Positions 34,822-45,970 of a stretch of DNA of 64,000 nt are shown one piece after another. Both the position numbers and the translations under genes were made by a program. The stretch's first letter is position 1. Each line of letters starts with the position of its first letter. Where the stretch lies: the NCBI GenBank assembly GCA_002197995.1, contig NGZR01000002.1, positions 3,348,001 through 3,412,000 on the forward strand. The letters run 5' to 3'. The notes under the pieces were generated by a model. That model was not told the DNA's origin. It worked only from the letters and a program-made list of their open reading frames with translations, and made no database searches. Origin of the DNA: Gaeumannomyces sp. JS-464 (lineage: Eukaryota > Ascomycota > Sordariomycetes > Magnaporthales > Magnaporthaceae).

Positions 34822-35947
34822 TCACGCAGGAACGGACTGTATCCTGCTCTCCGGTGGCGCCGGCAGCTGTTGGCTCCCGTTGAGGGCCTCCGGTGGTTGC
34901 CTGTATAGGATGATCTCTGACTGCTTGAAATATCTCCTGGCATCTGTTTGAAAGGGCGAGAAGTCAGTCGGGCAATCAACAGGTGGGTCTCGGCCAAGTA
35001 GAGCCGGTGGATCGGCTAGAGGTTGCGCACCCTCATCAATAAGAACCAGACTCAGGTAGTATCTCGTGGAGAACTTCTTGTTGACGTCTCTGAAAGTGGG
35101 GGTAAGATCGAAGCCTCCCAGGAACAGTCGAATAGGGATGGTTTCGCCTCTTGACGGGGAACCATCCATGATCTGGTAGCAGGCAACCAAGAAGTGTCAG
35201 TCAGCATTGGGTTGTGATACGCGATCGAGCCAGGGCTGGAGTCCGTGTCTTGGCATACCTCGAAACGGACCAGCGTCTCGCTCTCGTTGTACTGGTTGGG
35301 GGCGGCGCCGGTGGTCTCGCGCCTGATGATGGATAGCTCCATGTGCTTGATCTTGAGCCTGACAAGCAGGAAGTAGATGCGGCCGACGATGACGTCTTTA
35401 GGTGGTATTTGGACTTTGAGTACTCGAACTCGATGTGCAGGCAGTCCTCGATGCCAACGTCCATCTTGATGCTGCTGTTGATCTCGGGCGGCATGACGTA
35501 GCTGTAGACCCAGATGTCCTTCTCGCGGATCACGTCGGCCATGCGGCGCGAGACCGTGACGCGCACAAAGTAGCGCAGCTTCACGTTGATGCCGCCGTAC
35601 GACTCGTACTGCTTCTCGACGTTTTTGAAGTTGAAGTCGAACGTCTGCGGGTGCTGCAGCTCGCCGGGCGCGGCCAGCTCCTGGACGAGCGAGAGGAACT
35701 CGTAGTGGTTTCCGCGGTCGAAGAACATCTCGATGGTGCCGATGAACTGCACCTTGATGCCCGTGTGCTCCAGCCGCTTGCCGTCCTTGGGCCGCACCGT
35801 CACGGCGCCCTTGACCGACTCGCCGTCCATGTAGAGCGGCGCCTTCTCGCGCCGGTTCTTGTCCAGCTTGATGTCCACCATCGACCGCTCGTCGCCGTCC
35901 TCGAGGACGATGTCGATGTCGACCGGCGTCGAGAAGAAGTACGACAT
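34822..35947 (-). CDS. VPS26: Retromer subunit VPS26 (Pep8), frame broken once
   Basis: ATG 35947 (MSYFFSTPVDIDIVLEDGDER). Exons are 35259-35947, 35031-35172 and 34822-34943, with introns GTATGC...CCAG (35173-35258) and GTGCGC...ACAG (34944-35030). The arrestin-like fold is seen in IKVQFIGTIEMFFDRGNHYEF, GINVKLRYFVRVTV and IRRETTGAAPNQYNESET. The middle exon encodes PIRLFLGGFDLTPTFRDVN and ends with KKFSTRYYLSLVLIDE; the last has DARRYFKQSEIILYRQ, both diagnostic. It acts with Vps35 and Vps29 to retrieve cargo receptors from endosomes. Near 35400 the frame slips (YHLK then DVIVGRIYFLLVRLKIK); a G missing from the AAG/GAC junction would explain it. Product about 320 residues. Confidence 0.93.
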
Positions 35948-36605
35948 GATGGGCGACAGGGGGCTGCGACGGCAGCTGGCGGAGGGAAGGTGGTGAACTA
36001 GGTGCGAGTTGATACTAGTGAACCAGTAGGGAGGGAGGTGCCGAGGTAGCCTTGCGCGGGCCTTTCCCTTGGTCGGCGCAAACGCGATGCGTGCTGCTCC
36101 TGAGCTCGGGGGTGGGGTCAATTGATTGACAATGTGGTGGAACTCGTTAGCGAGTCGTCGAGCGCTGGTGATCGCTGGGCTGTTTGTGCAGTGCCTGGCT
36201 CCTGGGGGAGCTTCCAGGCCAATTTGATGACGAATGAACGATTGTTGGAGGCACCAGCGGCGGCTTTGGTTGCAGCAGCTCCACTCGCAGCTTGCAGCAG
36301 CCCAAGTGGCGGTGCGGCGGCCTTGCTTTCATCTGCTCCGCGCTTCCGGCAAAGCAGGGGTGAGCAGGGCAGGGGCCAAGTATGTGGCCGCCCACTTTCT
36401 GCCCCACCTCGAGCGTAGCCCCCTCCAGCCACACCGCATCCGATTTTCCTGAGGCTTGACAGCCTAGTAGCCCACGCCAGCGAGCACACAATTTTTTTGG
36501 CCTGTCAATGTCAAAACCCATTATTTTCTGCCCCCCGCCCAGCTTCTCGACTTTCGATCTTCGGGATATCGTCCACTCAGCCGACCACCACAGAACGCCG
36601 TAAAG
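35948..36605. promoter_or_regulatory. Shared divergent promoter of VPS26 and RPL9
   Basis: A 658-nt region between the start codons of VPS26 (leftward) and RPL9 (rightward). It must serve as promoter and 5' leaders for both. Pyrimidine-rich stretches lie close to the RPL9 start. No specific element assigned. Confidence 0.6.
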
Positions 36606-37751
36606 ATGCGTTACATTCACAGCTCTGAGCAATTGGAGATTCCGGAGGGAGGTATGTTAGAATTGCGCATCGCTCCCGCCCGCAACGCCCGAAATCGACC
36701 GCCCCGACGAACGCGAGCGCGGGCTCCGAAAGCCGACAAGCCCGCGCCGAACGTCTTTGGAGAGGGAGGACCGGAATGTTTTTGCTGACCGTTGCGTTTC
36801 TTGCCGTACAGTCAAGGTGTCCATCAAGTCGAGGCTTGTCACCGTTGAGGGCCCCCGAGGTATTTGCCCTTCCACACCCACCACCCCGCTACCACCGATG
36901 TCCAAATACCTGCGCCAGCGAAATGCATGAAGAAAAGAGGAGGATACGACGGGGCTGCGGACAGGGGCCGAGACAGAAGGGACAGCGGAGCAGCAGGAAC
37001 GGTTTCTGACGGGGGATTGTTTTATGGAAACTTTACAGGAAAGCTCAGCAAGAGCCTGAGCCACGTCGCCGTCAACTTCTCGCAACCCAGCAAGAACCTC
37101 ATCAACATCGAGATCCACCACGGCAACCGCAAGAATGTCGCCACCCTCCGCACCGTCAGGACGATCATCAACAACCTGATCATCGGCGTCACCAAGGGCT
37201 ACAAGTACAAGATGCGCTACGTCTACGCCCATTTCCCCATCAACGTCAACCTGGACAAGAACTCGGAGACCGGCGTCTGGGAGGTCGAGATCCGGTACGT
37301 TATCTGGCACCCCAGTTTCGAGCTGGACCGGTGATTTCCTCTGTGGAGGACATCTGGGCGCAGTTTGGAGGAGTCGGTGCGCTCGGTCGCGTGAGGAGGC
37401 CATTTTGCTGACTTGTCGGTGGGGTGGACGTGTAGCAACTTCATCGGCGAGAAGCTGGTCCGCAGGGTCGTCATGCGCCCGGGTGTCGATGTTGAGGTTT
37501 CCAAGGCCCAGAAGGACGAGCTGATCCTGTCGGGCAACTCGCTGGAGGACGTGTCGCAGAGCGCTGCCGACATCCAGCAGATCTGCAAAGTCCGGAACAA
37601 GGATATCCGGAAGGTAAGCCATTCCTCGTGCATCGCCCCTATCCCCCCCGTTGGGTCCCCATCCCCTCCGGCCCTTTGCTGACTATTGGCACAGTTCCTT
37701 GATGGTATGTACGTGTCGGAGAAGGGCAACATCGAGGGTGACGCTGCGTAA
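36606..37751 (+). CDS. RPL9: 60S ribosomal protein L9 (uL6)
   Basis: Five exons: 36606-36651, 36812-36859, 37039-37294, 37436-37613 and 37695-37751, encoding 194 residues, the usual length. It starts [15 protein letters not shown], continues [17 protein letters not shown], then [32 protein letters not shown] and YAHFPINV; the last part has [17 protein letters not shown] and ends [10 protein letters not shown]. All introns have standard donors (GTATGT, GTATTT, GTACGT, GTAAGC) and acceptors, and every junction restores frame. It is an essential protein of the large cytosolic ribosomal subunit near the GTPase-associated region. Intron-rich 5' halves are typical of fungal ribosomal protein genes. 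Confidence 0.97.
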
Positions 37752-38642
37752 ATGGGACAAGAGCTACCTGCTTTCTTTGTGATTTCCTCTTGGGTCTTCC
37801 GGTGCGGCAATGGGTTCATCAACGGAGTTGCATGTTATGCGGTGGAAAATCGCCTCATAGCACATGAGCAAAAAAGACATCTTTTTGACAGGGGTGCGGC
37901 GCCATTGCTCGATACGGTATCACCAATCACCACGGACAGGACCGGGTGGTTCTTTATACCCAAAAGGATTGATGAGAACAATTGGGATCAAGCATGGCTG
38001 CGGACTGAAAATCGTTCGGAATATAAGGGCCTCACGCTAAGAACATGTTCCTCGAATATCATGAGGTTCAAAACGCAGACGACTCAATTTTATTTCATTT
38101 TCTGTTGTTCGTCTTTTATTATTTTGACGTGCAATGCCAGTATTTGGGCACCCACATTGCTTTTCCTCCGCTTGTCTCGTATTTCTGACATTTGCCTCGT
38201 AATTCAACTCATGACATGCTCTTGAAAACATCGGGAGGCCTGATTGGGACCTCTCCTTACACTCCCTCCGTTCATCTAAGCTTTCCTGGCCGAGAAGGAA
38301 ATGGTGTATGGAAATTAGAAAATGGAAGAGGGGAAATTGCTCAAATCAAAACCGGTGAAAATGAGCTCTTAAAACCAACTCCGGCGTGGAACACAAAAAT
38401 GCCTCCGATGATAAGGGTGATGGGGTGGTGGTGTTTTGGTGACGGCGATATCGAAGTGGCGACCTGAGAATAAAAAGGGGCGTGATATGTACCGGGTTCG
38501 GTTGTTGAACCTTCCCGCGAAAGAAATTCATAAGGACTGAGGAAAAGGGGAAGTTGTAGCTGGGGATATACAGTTCAGGCAACGAGTTGGGCAGCAAGAT
38601 CCCAGGGCGCCATTCGGTGATAGTAACGGTTCGTCAGCGATG
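37752..38642. other. Intergenic spacer between convergent genes
   Basis: Presumed 3' untranslated regions of RPL9 and of the Cys-rich surface-type protein gene. AT-rich compared with the flanking exons. No gene seen. Confidence 0.5.
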
Positions 38643-39990
38643 CTATGATCGCCTCGTGCCGTGCGAAGGGTCTCGCGAGGGCGCCCGAGAGTGCCTGCGC
38701 GAGGGAGCCACGGAGGGTCTGCGCGACGGTCCAACCGAGTGGTGAGAATGGGATACCCTGGTCGTCTCGGTCCGACGAGTTCTCCGACTGTCCCTCGTCC
38801 TGCCGGTCCTTGCGCTACCTGTTTGAGAAAATTTGGTCAGCAATCACGAAAACTTAATCCTCACAATTCAAACCAACCGGTCACTGGCTGAACTTACTGG
38901 GACTTCCGCTGGTATACGAGTCGGTGAAATAAGAGTTGCTGACTTCGCTTCTCGGTCTCTTCTGCTGCTGCTTCTTGACCTTGTTCTCGCGCCTCAGGCC
39001 GAGGAGCAGCAGAATTGTGCCAGCGGCTCCCGCAAGACCGAGCCAGCCTGCGCCGCTGCTCTTCTTCTCCTTGCGCGCACCCGCGGTCGAGGGTCGGCCG
39101 CCGAACCAGCTCGAGTGTGTGTCTCGGCGGGAGTGCATCGAGGAGGGCCTGCGGCTCGAGCCGCGGTGGACGTAGCGCTCCTCCTCGACAGTCACCTTCT
39201 CGCGGGTCGAGTCCTTCTTCTTGCCGAAGCCCAGCAGGCCCATGACGCCGTGCCAGAGACCGCGCACGATGCAGCAGGCGCAAAGGAGGATCAGGAGGAT
39301 CAACCCGGCAATAGCGCCAATAACGATGCCGGCGATAGCGCCCGCCGAGAGCCCACCGCCCGTGCCGGCCGCACCGTTTTGGTCCTCGGGGGTGCCTGTG
39401 ACGGGGACTTGCGTGCCAGTCCCCGTAGGAGTGCCGCTGGTGACGCGGTAGGGCGCGCTGTACTGGGTCGTGACGACCTGACCACCGCTAGTGTAGGTCG
39501 TCCAGCCTCCGCCGCCGCCGCCACCGCCACCCCAACTTCCGTCCTTAGGAAGACAAACCATCTTTTCCCTATCACACCTCTGGTTGGCAGCACAGCAGAT
39601 GGAACCACACGCCTCCCAGCCGGAGTTGGGCGGAGGGATGCAGTTCCCTGGAGCCTTGGTGGTGGCTGCAGGGAAGAAGGTGCTGCCTGTGCTGGTGAAG
39701 GTTTGGGTCTGGGTCCAGGTGGTGGTGAAGATTGCGTAGCCGCCGCCGGCGTTGGCAGTGCAGCCAGCGATGTTGTTGGAGGTGTAGCACTGCTCGCCGG
39801 CGCGGCAGCAGTACTGGTTGTCCATGCCGCAGGGCACGCAGTCGCGCGGCCTGACGAACCCGTTGCCGGCCGCATCCTTCAAATCGTCCAAGGGGTACGG
39901 ATGAGCGGCAGCGGGCGCCGCCATCCATGTCGCAAGGACAGCGGCGGCAGCGACCGCGTTGGCGAGGCGTGAGCGTGATCGGCGCATCAT
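38643..39990 (-). CDS. Cys-rich single-pass cell-surface-type protein, unknown function
   Basis: ATG 39990 (MMRRSRSRLANAVAA) begins a signal peptide ending near AAPAAAHPYP. The ectodomain holds two Cys clusters (CVPCGMDNQYCC, CYTSNNIAGC; ICCAANQRCDREKMVC) separated by Thr-rich segments, then a Gly run and Thr/Pro-rich stalk. One transmembrane helix follows (AGAIAGIVIGAIAGLILLILL), then a basic cytosolic tail. The open frame runs to 38881, but a GTAAGT donor at 38897, branch TGCTGAC and AACAG acceptor define a 79-nt intron (38819-38897) and a final exon 38643-38818 encoding Ser/Arg repeats (PSRRPSVAPSRRHSRAPSRD). Spliced length 422 residues. The plan resembles wall-sensor proteins, but the Cys pattern is not a WSC domain I can confirm. 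Confidence 0.8.
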
Positions 39991-41976
39991 TCTGGCGAGA
40001 TTGGCTTGTGCGAGGAGGGACGACCCGTCGCGCGAGGAATGAATGATGCGATGCGCACTGGAATGCAGGCTGCCGAGCCGCACAACCGTCGGTGCGCTTC
40101 CCTCTCCTGCCTCGAGTCGCCAGACACTTGGCGGGCTGGCCTCTGACCGTCTTTCAATGTTTTTGTTCTGGCTGCACGCCTCGAGCGGCTGAGATGAGCC
40201 TCGGGCGGTGAGCGGCAAGAAAAAAAAATTACCAAAAACAATCGATCCGATCGGCGGGTCCAGGCGAATGGAGCTGCAATCCAAGAGCTGCCTCCTTTGA
40301 AACGGACTTCCAACCGCGATGCTAAACTTCGACCCGAGCCGAAGGCCAAGAAAAAGAAAGGAAAAAAAACCGCGGCGAAAGAGAAGAAGTCGAAGCTTGT
40401 CTCACCCGCAGCGAAGTGGTGCGAGGGCTAGGTTAGCCTGCGGAGCGTGCAATGCAGGATGAAATGTGATGGACGGGGGAGATGAGAGCGGGGGATATGG
40501 GCCTGGGGATGCAGCTGCCCAGAGCGGTAGGCGGTAATAGTGGGCTCAGATATGATGGATTGAGCGGTGGAATGATGCTTGGGATGCGGCCAGGAAAATG
40601 ATAAAAAGCAGGGAGAAGAAATAAAAGAAGAGCAACCTAAGAACAAAACCGAGAAGATGGTTCGACTGGCTGGCCAATCGTAAAGCGGTGGTTAATTGCT
40701 GTTTCGTGGGTTTTGGTCAGTTTCGTTGCTTCCCAACCTCCCCGGATTGCTGCCGTCGAGCCCAGCCCCTTGGATTTTTTTGCGTCCCTGACAGGATTGG
40801 TGATGCTTGGGTCCTGCGCTGCTGGCTGGCAGCGTACTGCACAACAGCCAATTTCCTGGCCCGGTTTCCACAGCCGCCTAGAATTGTTTGTTACTTGGTA
40901 ACGTGTCAGCCAGGTGCACAAGACGGGCGAGGGAAGAATCTCAGCTTTTTGTCCCTGTTTCGCGGTGCTCGCGAGCCGTTTCTCCTCTCTCACAACTCTT
41001 GTTTGGATGTGCTGGCGGTTCCCTTTTTTGGCCGATTCTGGTAACCGTGGAGGCAGAAACGAGAAGTGCATGCAGCGTCGCTCCCCCTGGTCTCTGCCAG
41101 CTCAGCGCTTGGGCTGTTTACTTGCCCCGCAACGGTTTACTGGACAATTATCGCTGCCCCTGTTCGCTTATTTCTTATCGAGCCAGTACCTGGGCGGGGC
41201 GGGTCCAAAAGTTCGCAGTGCTCAATGGGAGCCAAGGATCCTCGGGCCGTGCATGCTGACATTGAAATGGTGGTGGTCGGGAACGAGCTTCCGTCGACTC
41301 GAATTATGCGACTGGACAAGCAGACTCCCTGACCTCCTAATGAACCAAATGCCTCTCTAATTGATCATGGCTATAGCCGTCCGACAAGTCCATTGGGGCT
41401 GGTCTGATAAACGGGGCTGCTTCACCAACAGCGACGGACCCATGCTCTTACAGCCCAGTATGGCTTAGCGTGGCAACCCAATCGGCGTTTCTAGTACCTC
41501 AGCTGAGCTCCAGTGCTGCCATTGCAGGAATTGCTTGCCGCTTGATTGCTCTGTCATTTGCCGCAAAGATGTGATGTAGCGAATTGGCGGCGGGAACGAC
41601 ATCTTGTGTGCCTGTTCATCGAGGTTATCTCCGAAGCTTGGCCATTATTGCACTCGTAGTTGGCGGCCCTGGCCGAGTCGGCTCGTGGAGCGTGACGATT
41701 CAGACTTGGGACCACAGGCTAACTTGAGGCTGCCTCCGCCGAGCGGTCCAAGCTCCAAGCAGCCTTAGCAATTCCGTCATCCGCCCGATCCTGCACCGCG
41801 CCGGCCCAGTCCTTGTCGCACCAAAACGCCGAGGCTGTCCCGGGCCAGTAGTAGCAAGCACCCGCACACGGTAACGGCAGTAAAGGCAACCTACCCGACC
41901 CCGGGAGCCGAACGGAGCTATCCACGCCGCCTTCAACCACCGCCGTGCCCAAAATCCCGCGCCCGCACCCGCCGCA
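39991..41976. other. Shared upstream region of divergent genes
   Basis: About 2 kb between the start of the Cys-rich membrane protein (leftward) and VMA13 (rightward). It must hold both promoters. An A-rich tract occurs at about 40216-40227 and A/G-rich tracts at about 40350-40390. No gene was found; the open frames lack coding character. Confidence 0.5.
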
Positions 41977-43573
41977 ATGTCTCTCGACCCTCCCCCGTTC
42001 CTCGCATCGCTCCAGAACAACATCCGCCAGAGGCCCATCCCCTGGGATGGCGCCGTCCGGACAGGCGTCCTGACCGAGGACCAGCTCAAGCGCATCCGCG
42101 CCGTCGACAAGGCCAAGCAGGATGCCCGCCGCCAGACCGTCGAGGCCGACCTTGATGGCTACTGCGCCCTGTTCGTCGGCGAGCCCGGCAAGCCCAGCGT
42201 GCTTGAGTCGTCAAACAACCAGTCCAACTACCACGTCGTCCGCTACATCCTGGTCCTGCTGAGCGACCTGCTCGACACCGTCCCCTCGCTGTCCAAGGCC
42301 CTGTTCCAGAACTCGGACCCCTATCGCCACTTCCTGCCGCTGCTGGCGCAGACCTCGGGCCCTGATGACACCATCCCCATTCCCCTGCTGACGTCTACCG
42401 TCCTCGCTGCCCTGGCGGCCAGCACCCGGGACGAGTCACCCGCCACGATCCAGAAGGCTCTGCCTGTCATCCTGAGCTACCTATCCACCCTGACCAAGAA
42501 CTCCGATGCAGGCCTGCAGGACATTGGCGTCCAGCAGTACTCGCTATTGCTGTACAGCTCCAAGTCGCGCATGCAATTCTGGTCCCAGAGGAGCGAGACG
42601 GTCGCCCCGCTGATCGACATCCTCCGCGCCGCCGCCGGCTCGTCCAACGGCGATTCGTCGAGCCTCCGAGGGGCAGCTTGCGTGGCAGCAGTGTCATTGA
42701 GGGCTCCATCGGGGGCGGTGTTGGTATACAGCTGCTCTACCATGTCCTTTTGGTACTGTGGCAGCTCTCTTTTGAGGCCGAGGAGGTCGGCTGTGACCTG
42801 GAAGAGTATGTGTGCCTTTGTTCTCCGTCTTCACCCTGTATTCTCTCCCCTATCCTATTCGAACTCCAGCCTGCTGGCCTTGTATCGCCCCAGAGAGCTC
42901 TCGACTTACCATGACCCATCTACTTTGATCCAGGGAGTACAATATCATCTCGCTCTACACCCAGCTCCTGAAGCTCTCGCCCAAGGAGAAGACGACGCGC
43001 CTCCTCGTGTCGACGCTGTACAACCTGCTCTCGGCGAACCGGACGAGCCTGCTGCCAGTGGCGACCCTCGCGCGACTCCCCGGTTTCCTGGCAACGCTGT
43101 CCTCGCGGCAGCTGACGGACCCAGACCTGCTTGAGGACCTGAAGCTGCTCCGAGAGATGGTGGAGGAATACATGACGACCAAGACGACGTTCGACGAGTA
43201 CGCGGCCGAGGTGCGGCTGGGCCACCTGCGCTGGTCGCCGCCGCACCGCAGCCAGACTTTCTGGGCAGAGAACGCGCACCGGATCCTCGAGGAGAACAAC
43301 GGCGAGGTGGTGCGGCAGCTGGCCGAGATCATGAAGAAGCCGTGGGATGGCGACAAGCAGGTGCTAGCCATCGCGTGCAACGACGTGGGCGCCCTCGTGC
43401 GCGAGGTGCCCGAGCGTCGCTCGCAGCTAGAGCGCCTCGGCCTCAAGACGCGCGTTATGGAGCTCATGGGTGAGGCGGACGAGAACGTCCGGTGGGAGAG
43501 CCTGAGGGCCCTGGGCGGCTGGCTGAAGTACAGCTTCGAGAACAACAATGGTGCCGGCGGCAACAGCAAATAA
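41977..43573 (+). CDS. VMA13: V-type H+-ATPase subunit H (VMA13), frame broken once
   Basis: ATG 41977 (MSLDPPPFLASLQNNIRQRP). Exon 1 runs to 42805, intron 42806-42933 (GTATGT...TCCAG), exon 2 to 43573. The armadillo-type N-terminal domain (LTEDQLKRIRAVDKAKQ, VRYILVLLSDLLDTVPSLS) and the C-terminal domain (TFDEYAAEVRLGHLRWSPPH, VLAIACNDVGALVREVPERR) are diagnostic. Subunit H connects V1 with Vo on the vacuolar membrane, is needed for activity and inhibits ATP hydrolysis in free V1. Near 42664 the frame slips by one (DSSS then PRGSLRGSSVIEGSIGGG); one base missing from GCCTCC would explain it. Repaired length about 477 residues, as expected. Confidence 0.95.
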
Positions 43574-43873
43574 GAAGGCTTTGGGACTTAGCTTCTTTCT
43601 GTGGTTTCTGTCTGTTTAGGGCTGGCTCCTCGGCTATTTGAGTTAAAAGGAGGCTCGCAGGTAGCTGTATGCACTGTGTCTCTCGCTGGGCGTGATATTG
43701 GGGGTCGGTGGTGGGGATTTGTCATGGCTATCTCCTGAAGCCTTGGGAACCGGTCTCATCATTATGGTGTATACTTTTTTCTATGTCTCGTTGGGCTATC
43801 TCGAGTATAGTCTTACGGACTGTTTCTCGGCAGCAGCATTGGTTTGTTTGCACATGTCTTCCACATTCTTGCG

Positions 43874-43909
<36 letters not shown>

Positions 43910-44551
43910 TTGGACACCGGCTGGAGTTTGTGAATAGCCTGGGGAAGAAAGCAGCTAGCCGAAGAATCTACTGACAGCTCTGCATGCTAACGGCCAGACG
44001 ATCTCTGCACCTCTCTCGCTTCTCTGCATATTTTTAGCCACAAGTTCACCGATAATTATACCAAGTGTCCAGCACCCTCTTCTCGCCTCTTTACGTCAAA
44101 TGCACCCACTCAACTTCGACAGCCGCTCACCCCGCCGTCGAGCACATGCAGATGCAATTGAGAAAGTCGATAACAAATCCAATAGCTCAACTGACTGACA
44201 TTAGCACGACAACGATGGAAGGTAGGTATAGAGTTGGATTTATTAAATAAATCGAGAACCAATTATCTGGGCAGTTTGATAAAAAGTGTTTTCAGGATTC
44301 AATTTTAATCCGTTCTACGCGTGCACGCATACTCTCCGTCGGGAGTGACATGACTTGTGGCCGAATTGGGGTCTTCCGTCGGCAACCAACGTCATTAGCC
44401 CTGTCGTCCGACGGCAACCGCCCACCGTCCGATAAGGACCGACCCAGCACCATGTGTCGGTCCTGTTGACTATCAAGCCACAGCCGTGTGGAAGGCTTTA
44501 CACATGATATCACTTTCTGCGAAAACAGAAAAGACACAGTCGTGAGCGAAG
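43574..44551. other. Intergenic spacer
   Basis: Between VMA13 and GCV1 in tandem. An A27 run lies at 43879-43905. Nothing gene-like. Confidence 0.5.
43879..43905 (+). repeat. A27 homopolymer
   Basis: Twenty-seven consecutive A about 300 nt downstream of VMA13. It is the longest of several homopolymer runs in the window (others: T22 at 26219-26240, A20 at 34794-34813, A17 at 46741-46757). It could be a retroposed poly-A tail, but no inserted sequence is recognisable beside it. Confidence 0.9.
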
Positions 44552-45970
44552 ATGAAAGGCCTCAGATCTGCGGTAAGCCTCAGCAGGCAGTCCCATTCGG
44601 TGCTGCGCCAGCCGCAGTACCGGGGCCTCTCCCGCCTCTCGCCGGCCGCCTCCACCTGCCCGGCGCTGGCACAGCACAAGCGATGGTCAGCAGCGGCCCT
44701 TGCCAGCGGGCCCGTGGTCGCCGGCAGCCGCGCCGGACATAGGAGGTCCTTCGCTTCCGAATCCGGCAGCAAGGAGCTCCGCAAGACGCCGCTCTACGAC
44801 CTGCACCTCTCGCACGGCGCCAAGATGGTGCCGTTCGGCGGCTTCCACATGCCGGTGCAGTACTCGGGCCAGTCGGTGAGCGCGTCGCACGTCTTCACGC
44901 GCGAGAAGGCGTCGCTATTCGACGTCAGCCACATGGTGCAGCGCCGGTTCAGCGGCGAGGGCGCCGCCGCCTTCCTCGAGGTCGTGACGCCCTCGGGCAT
45001 CGCCGACCTTGAGGTCCACCGCAGCACCCTCACGACGCTGCTGCACCGCCGCACCGGCGGCATCGTCGACGACTGCATCGTCACCCGCCTCGACGAACAC
45101 CTCTTCTACGTCGTCACCAACGCCGCCTGCCGCGACAAGGACGACTTCTACTTTGGGCGCGAGCTGGCCGACTGGCACACCACCACGTTGCCCGTGCACC
45201 ACGAGATCCTGGCCGACCGCGGCCTGGTGGCGCTGCAGGGCCCCCTGAGCGCCGAGATTCTCACCGAGGTCCTAGCCGAGCCGGCCGAGGTGGACATCCC
45301 GTCGCTGCACTTTGGCACGTCGCGCTACGGCCGCGTCCGGCTGCTGGGCATGGAGGTGTCGAGCCCGCTGCTCATCAGCCGCGGCGGCTACACGGGCGAG
45401 GACGGGTTCGAGATCTCGGTCCCGGACGGCGAGACGGCGCCCGTCGTCGAGGCGCTCCTGGCCGCCGCTGGGCCGGACAGGCTCGCGCTGGCGGGGCTGG
45501 GCGCCCGCGACAGCCTGCGGCTCGAGGCCGGCATGTGCCTGTACGGCCACGACCTCGACGACTCGACCACGCCCGTCGAGGCCGGCCTAGCCTGGGTCAT
45601 CCCCAAGGCTCGCCGCCAGGCCGACGCCGGGTTCCACGGCGCCGAGGTCATCGTGCCGTCGCTGACGCCCAAGAGCAAAGGGGGAGCCGGCGTGGAGCGC
45701 CGGAGGGTGGGGCTGGTGGTGGAGGGCGCGCCGGCGCGCGAGGGGGCCGAGATCGTCGGCGCGGATGGTGCGGAGAAGCTCGGCGTGGTGACGAGCGGAT
45801 GTCCTAGCCCGACACTGGGCAAGAACATCGCCATGGGCTACATCAAGGACGGGCACCACAAGGTCGGGACCGAAGTGGCCGTGCTCGTCAGGGGCAAGCC
45901 GCGCAAAGCGGTCGTCACCAAAATGCCCTTTGTGCCTACCAAATACTGGAAGGGCGCAGCGCCGGCTTAG
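44552..45970 (+). CDS. GCV1: Aminomethyltransferase, T protein of the glycine cleavage system
   Basis: A single-exon 472-residue protein from ATG 44552. Residues 1-70 are Arg/Ser/Ala-rich with no acidic cluster, a mitochondrial presequence ending near RSFASES. The family signature begins KTPLYDLHLSHGAKMVPFGG (78-97), then MPVQYSG, FDVSHMVQ, GGIVDDCIV, YVVTNAACRDKD, RGGYTGEDGFEI and LRLEAGMCLYGHDL, with the C-terminal barrel (VTSGCPSPTLGKNIAMGYI). It transfers the aminomethyl carbon from the H-protein lipoyl arm to tetrahydrofolate, releasing ammonia and forming methylene-tetrahydrofolate in the mitochondrial matrix. The frame is intact. MVQ in FDVSHMVQ stands where many T proteins have MGQ or MLQ, a minor difference. 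Confidence 0.96.
   Translation: MKGLRSAVSLSRQSHSVLRQPQYRGLSRLSPAASTCPALAQHKRWSAAALASGPVVAGSRAGHRRSFASESGSKELRKTPLYDLHLSHGAKMVPFGGFHMPVQYSGQSVSASHVFTREKASLFDVSHMVQRRFSGEGAAAFLEVVTPSGIADLEVHRSTLTTLLHRRTGGIVDDCIVTRLDEHLFYVVTNAACRDKDDFYFGRELADWHTTTLPVHHEILADRGLVALQGPLSAEILTEVLAEPAEVDIPSLHFGTSRYGRVRLLGMEVSSPLLISRGGYTGEDGFEISVPDGETAPVVEALLAAAGPDRLALAGLGARDSLRLEAGMCLYGHDLDDSTTPVEAGLAWVIPKARRQADAGFHGAEVIVPSLTPKSKGGAGVERRRVGLVVEGAPAREGAEIVGADGAEKLGVVTSGCPSPTLGKNIAMGYIKDGHHKVGTEVAVLVRGKPRKAVVTKMPFVPTKYWKGAAPA

Noticed and set aside
38881..38898. Stop codon at 38881 as the end of the Cys-rich protein
   Set aside because: It lies inside a well-formed intron; splicing gives a longer tail in phase.
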